Of a stretch of 64,000 bases of DNA, positions 1-8,915 are shown one piece after another; the stretch's first letter is position 1, and every line of letters starts with the position of its first letter. The position numbers and the translations under genes were made by a program. Location: contig NZ_JAPDPJ010000011.1 of NCBI RefSeq assembly GCF_026013605.1, positions 1 through 64,000 on the forward strand, written 5' to 3'. The stretch comes from Plebeiibacterium sediminum. Lineage in GTDB: Bacteria; Bacteroidota; Bacteroidia; Bacteroidales; Marinilabiliaceae. The notes beneath the pieces are model-generated. The model had not been told where the DNA came from. It did not search any database and was given only the letters and a program-made list of their open reading frames with translations.

Positions 1-37
1 CTTCTTTAAACTTTTTGTAATCAAATTCTTTTGTCAT
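1..37 (-). CDS. N-terminus of a gene cut by the left edge (possible IS256-type transposase)
   Basis: An ATG at 35-37 on the minus strand opens a reading frame that runs off the window after 12 residues (MTKEFDYKKFKE). The start resembles the beginning of IS256-family transposases as I remember them in Bacteroidota, but twelve residues are too few to assign a family. A purine-rich stretch lies upstream. The neighbouring repeat array and lack of genes to 843 fit a mobile-element border. Confidence 0.35.
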   Translation of the reverse strand, partial: MTKEFDYKKFKE

Positions 38-783
38 GAGGCAAAGTTATTTTCTTTTTAATCTATTATGACACAAAGTTTTGAACACTCTCAATAAAAA
101 TGGTTGTTTCGTAGTAAATATGGATCATCCGGCCTATGTTAACCTCTTCCCTTTTAATGTAAATATATTCGCAACCAATGTAAACTGTCATTGAGGCAGT
201 GTCAACTGACATTGAAGCAGTGTCAACTGTCATTGAGGCAGTGTAACATGACATTGATTCAGGTCCGAAACGCTTTGTAAGCGATGCGAGTGCTATCCCA
301 TCACGTGAAACTGTCATTGAGGCAGTGCGACCTGTCAATGATTCAGGTCCGAAGGCTTTTGCAACCTTTACGAAGGTCTTTGTAACCAATACTAGATTTA
401 TCGGCAAAAATTAAATGTGTTTACATCCATTACAGATCACTTTTTTATGTGAATCAATAGTTGAAAAAAAGAATGATACTGAGACACAAAGGTAGAGAGC
501 GTATTATATACATCACTCATCTAAATTAGAAAAAGAGCAGTAATCAAACTCCATTATTAGATAATTATCAAGTAGTTCACAGAGGTAAATCCTTACGGAT
601 TTAATGATTTTTTTTTAATAAACTCAGTGTCTCAATACCTCTGTGTTCATTTTTAACACTTGATTGACCTTATTCATCAATTTAGAGAACATGGCTACCA
701 TTATAGATTTGACCACTATCACTTGAAGACGACTTTACCTGCCTGCAATTCCCTATCCGCAAATAACAGAGGAATTGTTTTAA
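38..783. other. Non-coding stretch with repeats
   Basis: No convincing gene was found. The stretch holds the repeat array at 184-353. At 478-500 and 620-650 are two inexact, oppositely oriented phrases resembling ACTGAGACACAAAGGTA, a type of low-complexity intergenic phrase. Open frames crossing the region are composed of the repeats themselves or lack homology I can recognise. Confidence 0.6.
184..353. repeat. 21-bp tandem repeat array with a longer composite unit
   Basis: Three near-identical 21-bp units lie head to tail at 184-204, 205-225 and 226-246 (core TCATTGAGGCAGTG). A fourth copy is at 310-330. A second sequence containing TGATTCAGGTCCGAA follows the array at about 247-270 and again at 331-353, so the whole arrangement appears duplicated. 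Each 21-bp unit contains a short ACTG...CAGT inverted pair. The minus strand is open across it and would encode repeated TASMTVD, but this looks like a by-product of the 21-bp period rather than a protein. Confidence 0.8.
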
Positions 784-819
784 ACAAAAAAAGGCTGTCC
801 TTAAACCAGGGACAGCCTT
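784..819 (-). terminator. Terminator of the hydABC1 operon
   Basis: A perfect 10-bp stem (AAGGCTGTCC at 791-800 with GGACAGCCTT at 810-819) is followed, on the minus strand, by a T-run (784-790). It lies just past the hydC1 stop codon and has the form of a Rho-independent terminator. Confidence 0.85.
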
Positions 820-842
820 CAACATCATGTAAAAACAATATT

Positions 843-1319
843 TTACTTATACTCAGCAAGTATATCTTTTACATCTTCAGGAGCTACTCTACCGTAAACT
901 TTTTCACCTACTGTAACAACAGGTGCTAAGCCGCATGCGCCAACACAACGTAAGCTGCTTACAGAAAACTTACCATCGGGAGTTGTTTCTCCAACTTTAA
1001 CATCCAGTAAGCGTTTAAACTCATCCAATACTTTTTCGGCACCACGCACATAGCACGCTGTACCCATACATATTGAAATAGGATGCTCTCCTTTGGGTGT
1101 CATGGTAAAAAATGAGTAGAAGGTAACTACACCATAAACATGAGCAATATTTACATTTAGTTGCTCCGCCACCACTTCCTGTACTTCAGCAGGCAGATAT
1201 CCGAAGATTCCCTGAGCTGCATGCAATACATTTATTAATTCGCTTTTATCGTAATTAAACTTTTTGCAAACTTCTTTTAATTCCTGAACCTTACTTTCAG
1301 CTAATTTTATTTCGGCCAT
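843..1319 (-). CDS. hydC: [FeFe] hydrogenase subunit gamma, NuoE-like (HydC1)
   Basis: This 158-residue NuoE/24-kDa-type subunit carries a single [2Fe-2S] cluster in a thioredoxin-like fold. The four ligands are visible as C84-x4-C89 and C125-x3-C129, after an N-terminal helical part. In trimeric NAD-linked hydrogenases it passes electrons to or from the HydB flavin subunit in the cytoplasm. It is the last gene of the long hydrogenase operon, behind hydA1 by about 90 bp and followed at once by a hairpin terminator. In many trimeric hydrogenase operons hydC comes first, as in the second set in this window, so the order is rearranged here. Confidence 0.93.
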   Translation of the reverse strand: MAEIKLAESKVQELKEVCKKFNYDKSELINVLHAAQGIFGYLPAEVQEVVAEQLNVNIAHVYGVVTFYSFFTMTPKGEHPISICMGTACYVRGAEKVLDEFKRLLDVKVGETTPDGKFSVSSLRCVGACGLAPVVTVGEKVYGRVAPEDVKDILAEYK

Positions 1320-1410
1320 AACTGTTAGTCGTTATTAATTTTATTTTTCATTTATCTGACAGATTTCACCAGAACTTATCATTATTCGTTATCAACGCGT
1401 ATAACTAAAG

Positions 1411-3183
1411 TTACGGATTCAATTCAACCTTATTTTTCTTATCAAAATAATGCGTATGAAGCAATTTATGTGACAATTCACCACAAGGCTCACCCAAAAA
1501 TTCATCGTATAACTTAACAATAAATGGATTTTCGTGTGACTTACGAAGCGCTTTGCCTTCATCCTCACGATAAATAGCAGCAGCTCTTTTCTTAAGAATT
1601 GAGGTATCGCCATGGTGATATGGCTGACCAGCACCACCAATACATCCGCCAGGACAAGCCATAATTTCAATGGCATGAAACTCTGATCTTCCGGCTTGTA
1701 CATCCTCCAACAACTTACGTGCATTACCCAAGCCATGTGCAATTCCAATTCTCAAAGGTAATCCATCAAAATCAATTGTTGCCGCACGAATACCGTCAAA
1801 TCCTCTCAACTCCTTAAAATCAACCTTCGACAATGATTTTTTAGTATAAACTTCGTAAGCAGTACGTACAGCTGCTTCAATTACTCCACCTGTGTTTGCA
1901 AAGATAACACCAGCACCGGTTGATTCACCCATTGGATTATCAAAATCCTCATCATCCAGCTCTTCAAAGTTAATATTGGCACCTTTAATCATTTGTGCCA
2001 ACTCACGGGTAGTAATAGAGAAGTCCACATCAGGATTACCATCTACGGCAAACTCTGGTCGCTGCGACTCATATTTTTTAGCTAAACATGGCATGATTGA
2101 AACCACAACCATATCCTCACGTTTGATGCCCATTTGTTCTGCCAAATACGATTTTGCTATGGCTCCGAACATTTGCTGAGGAGATTTTGCCGTTGAAGGA
2201 ACATCTAACATATCAGGAAAGTTACTTTCAAAGAAGTTCACCCATCCCGGACAACACGATGTTAAAATAGGAAGCTTTACATTTTCATCACCATCCAGAT
2301 GCTTTTGTAAACGACCCAACAATTCTGTTCCCTCTTCCATAATGGTAAGATCGGCAGCAAAATCAGTATCAAACACCTTATCAAAACCAATTTTACGAAG
2401 TGCAGACGCCATTTTTCCTGTAACCAGTGTTCCCGGTTCCAATCCAAACTCTTCACCTAAAGCAGCTCTTACCGCAGGAGCAGTTTGAACAATCACAGTT
2501 TTTGAGGGATCAACCAATGCAGCAATTACCTTGCGAGTGTTATCCACTTCGGAAAGAGCTCCGGTAGGACAAACAGCTACACACTGACCGCAATAAGTAC
2601 AGGTTGACTTTTCTAAATCCATTTCAAATGCAGGAGAAACAACCGACTCAAAACCACGATTAATAGCCGACAAACAACCCACTGTCTGAATTTCGTTACA
2701 TGCCATTTCACATCTGCGACACATGATACATTTATCCATATCGCGAATGATTGATGGTGATTTATCTTCCTTATAATGAGATTGCTCTCCTTCAAAAGGA
2801 ATTTCACGGATACCTAGTTTCTGAGCCATGGTTTGAAGCTCACAATTTCCGTTCTTCACACATGTTAAACACTCCGCAGGATGATCTGAAAGAATCAACT
2901 CCATCACGGTACGACGGGCATTAACAACTCGTAATGAATGCGTATTAATATTCATTCCCTCCGAACACTCTGTTTTACATGCCGGAGCTAAATTTCTTCG
3001 TCCTTCAACCTCAACCACACAAATACGACAACCTCCCGGATTGTTTTCGTAATTCATATCGTGCAGTTTCATATGACAAAGCGTAGGAATCTCAACACCC
3101 ACAGACTTTGCCGCTTCTAACAACGTAGTACCTTTTTCAACGACTACAGATTTGTTATCTATATTTAATTTTACAATATCCAT
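1411..3183 (-). CDS. hydA: [FeFe] hydrogenase catalytic subunit (HydA1)
   Basis: This 590-residue catalytic subunit makes or oxidises H2. In order: an N-terminal [2Fe-2S] domain (C36, C52, C55, C69), a His-ligated [4Fe-4S] site (H101, C105, C108, C114), two [4Fe-4S] sites (C152-C162, C195-C205), and the H-cluster domain with TSCCPGW (309-314 region; C310 the proton-relay position, C311 a ligand), MPCLAKK (C366) and ACPGGC (C510, C514). The C-terminal small-subunit-like tail is present. Length and layout match catalytic subunits of trimeric NAD/ferredoxin-linked hydrogenases. It lies 20 bp behind hydB1. Activity requires the maturases HydEFG, which are not in this window. Confidence 0.96.
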   Translation of the reverse strand: MDIVKLNIDNKSVVVEKGTTLLEAAKSVGVEIPTLCHMKLHDMNYENNPGGCRICVVEVEGRRNLAPACKTECSEGMNINTHSLRVVNARRTVMELILSDHPAECLTCVKNGNCELQTMAQKLGIREIPFEGEQSHYKEDKSPSIIRDMDKCIMCRRCEMACNEIQTVGCLSAINRGFESVVSPAFEMDLEKSTCTYCGQCVAVCPTGALSEVDNTRKVIAALVDPSKTVIVQTAPAVRAALGEEFGLEPGTLVTGKMASALRKIGFDKVFDTDFAADLTIMEEGTELLGRLQKHLDGDENVKLPILTSCCPGWVNFFESNFPDMLDVPSTAKSPQQMFGAIAKSYLAEQMGIKREDMVVVSIMPCLAKKYESQRPEFAVDGNPDVDFSITTRELAQMIKGANINFEELDDEDFDNPMGESTGAGVIFANTGGVIEAAVRTAYEVYTKKSLSKVDFKELRGFDGIRAATIDFDGLPLRIGIAHGLGNARKLLEDVQAGRSEFHAIEIMACPGGCIGGAGQPYHHGDTSILKKRAAAIYREDEGKALRKSHENPFIVKLYDEFLGEPCGELSHKLLHTHYFDKKNKVELNP

Positions 3184-3203
3184 TGTTTTATGAACTTTAA
3201 AGA

Positions 3204-4997
3204 TTACTGGATGCTGATCGCATTAAATTTACATTTCTCCATACAGGCTCCACACTTGATACAAACAGCTGTATCGATAACATGAGGCTGCTTTTTATCT
3301 CCTGAAATAGCATCAACCGGACAAACCCGTGAACATAAGGTACATCCCACACATGTATCCGGATTAATCACATACTCCATCAGGTCTTTACACTGACCAG
3401 CCGGACATTTGCCTTCCTTAACATGCGCCAGATATTCCTCCGGGAAATTATCCATGGTTGACAATACCGGGTTTGGAGAAGTTTGACCTAAACCACACAG
3501 CGAAGTATCCTTAATTACATTACCCAGGTTACGTAAAATACCCAAATCTTCTTCAGTAGCATTTCCTTTGGTAATTTTATCCAGCATCTCATACAAACGC
3601 TTATTACCAATTCTACAAGGTGCACACTTACCACATGATTCCTCTACCGTAAAATCCAGATAGAATTTAGCAACCGAAACCATACAGTCATCTTCATCCA
3701 TAACAATCATACCTCCAGATCCCATCATAGATCCACAGGCCAACAGATTATCGTAATCAATCGGAATATCAAGATGCTTTTCGGTTAAACAACCTCCGGA
3801 AGGACCTCCGGTTTGAACAGCCTTAAATTTCTTACCATCCTTAATTCCACCACCAATATCAAATATTACCTCACGTAAAGTAATACCCATTGGCACTTCA
3901 ATCAATCCCACATTATTGATCTTTCCTGCTAAAGCAAAAACTTTTGTTCCTTTGCTTTTTTCAGTTCCGATGGCGCTAAACCACTCCGCACCATTATTTA
4001 TAATTACCGGGATATTTGCTAGTGTTTCCACGTTATTTACGTTGGTAGGCTTTCCCTTGTAACCACTTACCGATGGGAATGGTGGTTTAACAGTTGGCTC
4101 ACCTCTTAATCCTTCCATAGAATGAATTAACGATGTTTCCTCACCACAAACAAAGGCTCCTGCACCATAACGCAATTCAACATCAAAATCAAAACCGGTT
4201 CCGAAAATATCTTTACCTAAAACACCTAATTCTCTGGCCTGATCAATTGCAATTTTTAAGCGCTCAATAGCCAAAGGATATTCTGCACGTATGTAAATTA
4301 AACCATGATTTCCACCAATACAATATCCGCAAATAGCCATTGCTTCAAGTACTGAATGCGGATCACCTTCAAGAATAGAGCGATCCATAAATGCTCCGGG
4401 ATCACCCTCATCGGCATTACATACCACATATTTCTCTTTTCCTTCAACATTATGTGTAATCTCCCATTTTAATCCTGTTGGGAAACCACCGCCTCCTCTA
4501 CCTCTAAGGCCTGAATCTTTAATGATTTTAATGGCCTCTTCAGGAGTCATCTCTGTTAATACTTTTCCCAATGCAGCGTATCCTTCTCGAGCCACATATT
4601 CATCCACATTTTCAGGATTAATGAAGCCACAATTTCGTAATGCAATACGAATCTGTTTCTTATAAAAACCCATATGTTTTGAATCAGTTATATGCTCATT
4701 CTTTTCCGGATCGGTATATAACAAGCGTTCTACTTTTCTACCTTTTACAATATGCTCTGAGATAATCTCTCCGGCATCCTCAGGTTTTACCTGAACGTAA
4801 AATGTATTATCGGGGATCATTTTTACAATTGGTCCCTTTTCACAGAATCCAAAACATCCTGTTCGAACCACTTGAATTTCATTCTCCAGGCTGTTATCAA
4901 CAACCGCCTGCTTTAAGTTTTCTACAATTTCTTCACCTTGCGAGGCACGACATCCTGTTCCTCCACAAACCAAAATGTGACTATTATACTTGGTCAT
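3204..4997 (-). CDS. hydB: [FeFe] hydrogenase flavin subunit, long NuoF-like (HydB1)
   Basis: This 597-residue NADH-binding subunit has the long architecture of bifurcating hydrogenases. It starts with a thioredoxin-like [2Fe-2S] domain (C11, C16, C48, C52). The NuoF core follows, with the glycine-rich NADH/FMN motif GRGGGGFPTGLKW near residue 170 and an ESCGKCAPC iron-sulfur motif. The C-terminal ferredoxin domain has two [4Fe-4S] sites (C549, C552, C555, C559 and C579, C582, C585, C589). In characterised HydABC enzymes the flavin exchanges electrons with NAD(H) and the extra clusters connect to ferredoxin. Bifurcation here is inferred from architecture and cannot be proven from sequence. 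Confidence 0.95.
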   Translation of the reverse strand: MTKYNSHILVCGGTGCRASQGEEIVENLKQAVVDNSLENEIQVVRTGCFGFCEKGPIVKMIPDNTFYVQVKPEDAGEIISEHIVKGRKVERLLYTDPEKNEHITDSKHMGFYKKQIRIALRNCGFINPENVDEYVAREGYAALGKVLTEMTPEEAIKIIKDSGLRGRGGGGFPTGLKWEITHNVEGKEKYVVCNADEGDPGAFMDRSILEGDPHSVLEAMAICGYCIGGNHGLIYIRAEYPLAIERLKIAIDQARELGVLGKDIFGTGFDFDVELRYGAGAFVCGEETSLIHSMEGLRGEPTVKPPFPSVSGYKGKPTNVNNVETLANIPVIINNGAEWFSAIGTEKSKGTKVFALAGKINNVGLIEVPMGITLREVIFDIGGGIKDGKKFKAVQTGGPSGGCLTEKHLDIPIDYDNLLACGSMMGSGGMIVMDEDDCMVSVAKFYLDFTVEESCGKCAPCRIGNKRLYEMLDKITKGNATEEDLGILRNLGNVIKDTSLCGLGQTSPNPVLSTMDNFPEEYLAHVKEGKCPAGQCKDLMEYVINPDTCVGCTLCSRVCPVDAISGDKKQPHVIDTAVCIKCGACMEKCKFNAISIQ

Positions 4998-5006
4998 GAT
5001 TCAAAA

Positions 5007-5417
5007 TTAGTTTTCGTTATCGTCTTCATTTGCAGTTGTGTAACTGACTGGAATAATTCCATCAACCAATTCACCTCCAATAATATGTTTGGTGATGATT
5101 TCATCAGCTTTTTTTGTATCCACATGTCCATATACCACAGGATCAAATCCCGGAATATGTACTTCAATTGTAGGTTCTGAATGACAGTATCCCATACAAC
5201 CGGTTTGCGTCACAACAGCGTCAATAGAACGATTATCTAATTCCTCAATCAGATAATTCATGGTTTCTTTAGCACCTGAGGCTATTCCACAGGTTGCCAT
5301 TGAAACCTTAATCTGAACCATTCTTTCAGGATGATCACTTTTTTCGCGAAGGGTCAGCCTGGACTGAAGCTGATCCCTCATCTTTTTGAGATCCTCTAAG
5401 GTTTTAACTTTTGCCAT
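5007..5417 (-). CDS. HndB-like thioredoxin-fold [2Fe-2S] protein
   Basis: This 136-residue protein matches the small ferredoxin-like subunit (HndB type) found beside NAD(P)-linked [FeFe] hydrogenases. The conserved TCGIASGA (C43) and TGCMGYC (C74, C78) motifs are visible; the first motif has one cysteine, as I recall for the family. It starts 10 bp upstream of hydB1, so the two are likely co-translated. It is either a loosely bound electron-transfer subunit or an assembly factor; sequence alone does not decide. Confidence 0.82.
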   Translation of the reverse strand: MAKVKTLEDLKKMRDQLQSRLTLREKSDHPERMVQIKVSMATCGIASGAKETMNYLIEELDNRSIDAVVTQTGCMGYCHSEPTIEVHIPGFDPVVYGHVDTKKADEIITKHIIGGELVDGIIPVSYTTANEDDNEN

Positions 5418-5480
5418 TTTGCGTTTATTATAGTTTGTAAATAGTTTTCTTTAGATTTTAGATGTGATTTTTAAGGGGCT

Positions 5481-6029
5481 CTATAGCTCCACTCCTATTT
5501 CTGTCAGATTTTCATCAACCATTTGTGTTAAAAACCGGACTACATTGGGTTGGGTAATATCCACTCCTTCTAATATTTGCTTAATTTCCCTGCTGTCCAA
5601 CACAAACTGTTCTTTATCCAGAACATGGGTATAAACAAATTCTACCGAAGGGTTTCCGGATATCATAAGGCTGATTGTTGAGGGTAAATCCCCAAGTGGT
5701 GGTCTGTCTATGTGCGATCGCACAAAGGTTGCTTCAAGCGTTGTGCCTTCACCAATCTTTGATTTGATGATTAAAGCTCCGTCCGATAACTGAGCATTTT
5801 GCTGAAGAAGAGGAATTCCCAGTCCTACTTTTCTTGTTTTCCTTGAAGTAAAGAATGGATCCAATGCATTGGCAATCATCTTATCATCCATTCCACAACC
5901 GTTGTCCTTTACGATTAAAACAAGTTTATCATCTTTTGATTTTTCAATCACAGATACTTCTATCAGCGTGGCCTTTGCCCGAACTGAATTACCAATTATA
6001 TCAAGTATGTGCATCGCTATATCTCGCAT
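5481..6029 (-). CDS. Free HATPase (histidine-kinase-type ATP-binding) protein
   Basis: This 182-residue protein has the GHKL ATP-binding fold of histidine kinases without a dimerisation/phospho-acceptor domain. Visible motifs are an N-box asparagine (N14), G1 DNGCGM (42-47) and G2 GLGIPL (69-74). The C-terminal 80 residues are not recognised. It sits between the PHP gene (4 bp away) and the HndB-like gene. As I recall, proteins of this sort occur in hydrogenase operons of Thermotogae and Clostridia. Its target is unknown; a role as ATPase or kinase in redox control is inference from context. Confidence 0.75.
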   Translation of the reverse strand: MRDIAMHILDIIGNSVRAKATLIEVSVIEKSKDDKLVLIVKDNGCGMDDKMIANALDPFFTSRKTRKVGLGIPLLQQNAQLSDGALIIKSKIGEGTTLEATFVRSHIDRPPLGDLPSTISLMISGNPSVEFVYTHVLDKEQFVLDSREIKQILEGVDITQPNVVRFLTQMVDENLTEIGVEL

Positions 6030-6033
6030 TACA

Positions 6034-6786
6034 TCAAAACTTTAAACTGATACTTATTATTTTACGCCCATCTTCATTATGCAGGGCTTTCTTTATCTCA
6101 TTAAAACCTGGTGCTTCCAGCAAAAAAGTGGAGTAACCTGCACCTATATCCTCAGGTACATGAGCATCTGAGTTTGTGAGAACCGGATAATTCTTTATCC
6201 AGCTATACCTTTCCAACACCTCTTTTAAGTTGGCTATACGGCTTACTTCAAGTGCTGACACCTTTAAATCAGGAGAAATAAATCCAAGCTGACTACTGAC
6301 ACTATATCTCGGCCTGTCAACATGAGCCGGAATAAAAATCCCATTTAAAGCTTCAACTTTATCGGCTACCTCATCAATCGACTGATCTAATCCAACTATT
6401 AACAGCCGATCCTCTTCTCCTAAAATATTACCTTCTGCATCAACCCAAACCTGATCGCCAAAAAGTTCAGGTTTATTTTGAATATAAGGCAAATGCTGAT
6501 CTAAATAATCCTGAAATTCATCAAGCTGTTCATCTGTTTCAAAAAATGCCAGACAATGAACTTCTTCTTTTGTGTTTACCTCTGCTCCGCAAAGTACAAA
6601 TACATCGTTTTGTTTTCCAATCTCTTTTATTAACCGACTTTGCCTGGTACTATTGTGATCAGCAATACCAATAATATCCAGATCTTTTTCTTTAGCCGAT
6701 TGAATAATTTGCTCAGGACTCATTTCTAAACTTCCGCATGGCGAAAGAACCGTATGAATATGTAAATCAGCCCTGAATGCTTTCAT
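6034..6786 (-). CDS. PHP-domain metal-dependent phosphoesterase
   Basis: This 250-residue protein has the PHP fold: metal-binding DLHIHT (D7, H9, H11), ADHNS (D43, H44) and a late NSDAH motif. PHP proteins hydrolyse phosphate esters, for example nucleotides or histidinol phosphate, using two or three metal ions. The gene is 3 bp from the DRTGG gene upstream and 4 bp from the HATPase downstream, firmly inside the hydrogenase operon. Its substrate is unknown; turnover of a nucleotide signal that controls the hydrogenase is a guess from the neighbours. Confidence 0.8.
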   Translation of the reverse strand: MKAFRADLHIHTVLSPCGSLEMSPEQIIQSAKEKDLDIIGIADHNSTRQSRLIKEIGKQNDVFVLCGAEVNTKEEVHCLAFFETDEQLDEFQDYLDQHLPYIQNKPELFGDQVWVDAEGNILGEEDRLLIVGLDQSIDEVADKVEALNGIFIPAHVDRPRYSVSSQLGFISPDLKVSALEVSRIANLKEVLERYSWIKNYPVLTNSDAHVPEDIGAGYSTFLLEAPGFNEIKKALHNEDGRKIISISLKF

Positions 6787-6789
6787 TTT

Positions 6790-7125
6790 TTAACCATTTA
6801 ATAACTGAAATAAAGTACCCGAGGCTTCAAACGTTTCCATGTCAGTTCCTAAAATCGGAATTCCCTCCTCGTTACTTTGTTCTATTGCTGCTTTCTCAGG
6901 CTTGTAGCCCTTTACCAGAATAATTGCAGCCACCTCTTTTAAAGAGGCAATAGCCATAATGTTTCTATGCGTTTGCAAGGTTATCCATACTTGTCCCTCA
7001 TCCACATTTCCCATTACATCACTAAGCAAGTCTGAAGTGTAGGCTCCTACTACTTCATTATTTATTCCTTGTTCACCACAAAAAACCTTTAGGTTTAGCT
7101 TTTCCACTAAATCACATACCTTCAT
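6790..7125 (-). CDS. DRTGG-domain protein (second copy)
   Basis: This 111-residue stand-alone protein resembles the DRTGG domain, a small alpha/beta domain otherwise found attached to CBS domains and in phosphotransacetylase-related proteins. It contains the characteristic middle 'SDLLSDVM' region. It overlaps the end of the H-cluster-like gene by 14 bp, so translation is probably coupled. A paralogue lies at 8916-9260 in the same operon. DRTGG domains are thought to bind small ligands; no function is established for free copies. Confidence 0.7.
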   Translation of the reverse strand: MKVCDLVEKLNLKVFCGEQGINNEVVGAYTSDLLSDVMGNVDEGQVWITLQTHRNIMAIASLKEVAAIILVKGYKPEKAAIEQSNEEGIPILGTDMETFEASGTLFQLLNG

Positions 7126-8485
7126 TTTTTGCTCCTTTTTTTCTACAGTCCTTATCTAATCGTTGTTTACCCCAGGTTTTTTCTATAATCCTTGTGGCAT
7201 GTTCACTACTTAATTTTCTGTTCTTCTCCATCATACGCTGCATAAAAACACAATTAGACAGGTTTGCTTTTCGTTGAACAATATCTTCTGCCAATGACTG
7301 GCAACTGGGCGACCCGCAAGCTCCGCAATCTATTCCGGGCAAATAACACATTAAGTTACGAATTCGCTCCATCTTTTTCAATGCTTCAGAAAAATCCTGA
7401 TCCAATGACATAGCCGGAAGCGGGTCTATTTTTGTGATAAATAAATCTTTATCCTGAAGAATATCTTTATGGTCCTTCAACTCATCTCCTTCAATCTCAT
7501 TCTCAAGCTGACTGGCACGTATCTTAATCCGTTCCACAGTTAAAAACCGGTTTCCCTGTAATAAAGCGCCACCTGCACATCCCTGATCACAAGCTCTTAA
7601 TTCAAGAAAATCCACTTCGGGTATATCATCATTCTCCAGCATTTCCAGAAACTCAATTACATTATGAATTTCATCAACTGAAAGCGTACGACCTTGCATG
7701 TGTTCAGCTTCACCATGCGATAAACTCCACTTCATGGCTTTACTCGACAAGTGAGGTAAAACAGGTAAATCCTTGAGAGAATCTTTCCTGTTTTTAATTT
7801 TATGATAGAGTTTATTGGATATATAACTCATATTGATTACACCATTAATCATATCGTTTGTATTTTGACCAAACCCTTTAATGGCTGCAATTTTAGCCGC
7901 ACATGGTGTAATATAGAATATACCTATCTGATCGGTTGGAATGCCTTGATTACTCAGCATTTTTTTGTAAAAAGCTGCCGATGCATCCACCGGAGGTTTT
8001 ACAGACGCAATATTATCAATTAGCGAAGGAAATTTAACCTGAATCAATCGTACTACAGCAGGACAAAATGTTGAGATCAATGGTTTTTCTTCACTTTGAT
8101 CTATCTGCTCATTCATCAGATTATTGATGACATCTACCATATACTCAGCCTGAAAAACATGGGTAAATCCCAACTCTTTCATTTCGCTGAAAATCTCCTC
8201 TTCGGTAATTTGCGTAGGGAATTGTCCTGTAAATACAGCAGGTACTAATGCAACACGGCATTCGTAATCAAATATTTTTTCAAGGTCATCCTGTTCTACA
8301 TAGATAGCATCAACCGGACAAACTTTTAAGCACTCTCCACAATCGATACAACGCTTCTTTAGTATTAATGCATTCCCATCATTGATGCGTATTGCATCAG
8401 TAGGACATACATTCATACAGTGTGTACAACCGTAACAAATATCTGTGTCAACCTTTAAGGCATGATATATTTGCTGCTTTCCCAT
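7112..8485 (-). CDS. H-cluster-like iron-sulfur protein (putative sensory hydrogenase)
   Basis: This 457-residue protein has an N-terminal ferredoxin domain with two [4Fe-4S] sites, an [FeFe]-hydrogenase large-subunit-like domain, and a C-terminal iron-sulfur motif (C380, C387, C390, C395, C412). The H-cluster motifs are altered but keep all four predicted ligands: TFCP (C141), TPCAAK (C195) and ACDQGC (C299, C303). Phenylalanine 140 replaces the proton-relay cysteine of TSCCP. Loss of that relay with retained ligands is the pattern of slow, sensory [FeFe] hydrogenases (HydS type). Next to RsbW-like and DRTGG genes, H2 or redox sensing is the likeliest role. Confidence 0.82.
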   Translation of the reverse strand: MGKQQIYHALKVDTDICYGCTHCMNVCPTDAIRINDGNALILKKRCIDCGECLKVCPVDAIYVEQDDLEKIFDYECRVALVPAVFTGQFPTQITEEEIFSEMKELGFTHVFQAEYMVDVINNLMNEQIDQSEEKPLISTFCPAVVRLIQVKFPSLIDNIASVKPPVDASAAFYKKMLSNQGIPTDQIGIFYITPCAAKIAAIKGFGQNTNDMINGVINMSYISNKLYHKIKNRKDSLKDLPVLPHLSSKAMKWSLSHGEAEHMQGRTLSVDEIHNVIEFLEMLENDDIPEVDFLELRACDQGCAGGALLQGNRFLTVERIKIRASQLENEIEGDELKDHKDILQDKDLFITKIDPLPAMSLDQDFSEALKKMERIRNLMCYLPGIDCGACGSPSCQSLAEDIVQRKANLSNCVFMQRMMEKNRKLSSEHATRIIEKTWGKQRLDKDCRKKGAKNEGM

Positions 8486-8497
8486 TAACCCGCTATC

Positions 8498-8908
8498 TTA
8501 TAAATAAGTTATCATTTCTACTGTTGTACCTTTATCCACCTCGCTGCTGACATTTAATTCGTCCACATTTTTCTTCATATTCGGAAGTCCCATTCCAGCT
8601 CCAAAACCCATTTCCCTGACTTTTGAAGAAGCTGTAGAATAACCTTCCTGCATAGCTAAATCAATATCAGGAATTCCTGGACCTTTATCATCCAAAACTA
8701 TATGAATATGCTCTGAATTAATGGTTACTTTGATGGTTCCATTATAGGCATGTGCCACAATATTAACCTCTGCTTCATAAAGAGCAACAACAATTCTCTT
8801 TACTACTTTTGGGTTAACATTTAATTGCTTCAGTGTTTTTTTAACTGCACTTGAAGCATTTCCTGCCTTTGTAAAATCTCCGCCTTCTACTTCGTAAACA
8901 AATTCCAT
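8498..8908 (-). CDS. RsbW-like anti-sigma factor / serine-threonine kinase
   Basis: This 136-residue GHKL ATPase is of the RsbW/SpoIIAB type: N-box EAEVN (45-49), G1 DDKGPGIP (73-80) and G2 GFGAGMGLPN (101-110). In known partner-switching systems such kinases phosphorylate a STAS-domain antagonist or hold a sigma factor, and a PP2C/SpoIIE phosphatase reverses it. Here the SpoIIE phosphatase is present (9680-10873), but no STAS protein or sigma factor occurs in the window. It lies 12 bp upstream of the H-cluster-like gene and 7 bp after the DRTGG gene. Confidence 0.85.
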   Translation of the reverse strand: MEFVYEVEGGDFTKAGNASSAVKKTLKQLNVNPKVVKRIVVALYEAEVNIVAHAYNGTIKVTINSEHIHIVLDDKGPGIPDIDLAMQEGYSTASSKVREMGFGAGMGLPNMKKNVDELNVSSEVDKGTTVEMITYL

Positions 8909-8915
8909 TGCACAA

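Noticed and set aside
184-353. Possible CRISPR array
   Set aside because: Units are contiguous without unique spacers and no cas genes are nearby.
66-407. Open frame on the minus strand with repeated TASMTVD peptides
   Set aside because: It is produced by the 21-bp repeat array; the rest has no recognisable similarity and poor codon use.
660-929. Short plus-strand frame overlapping the end of hydC1
   Set aside because: It crosses the hydC1 terminator and is antisense to hydC1.
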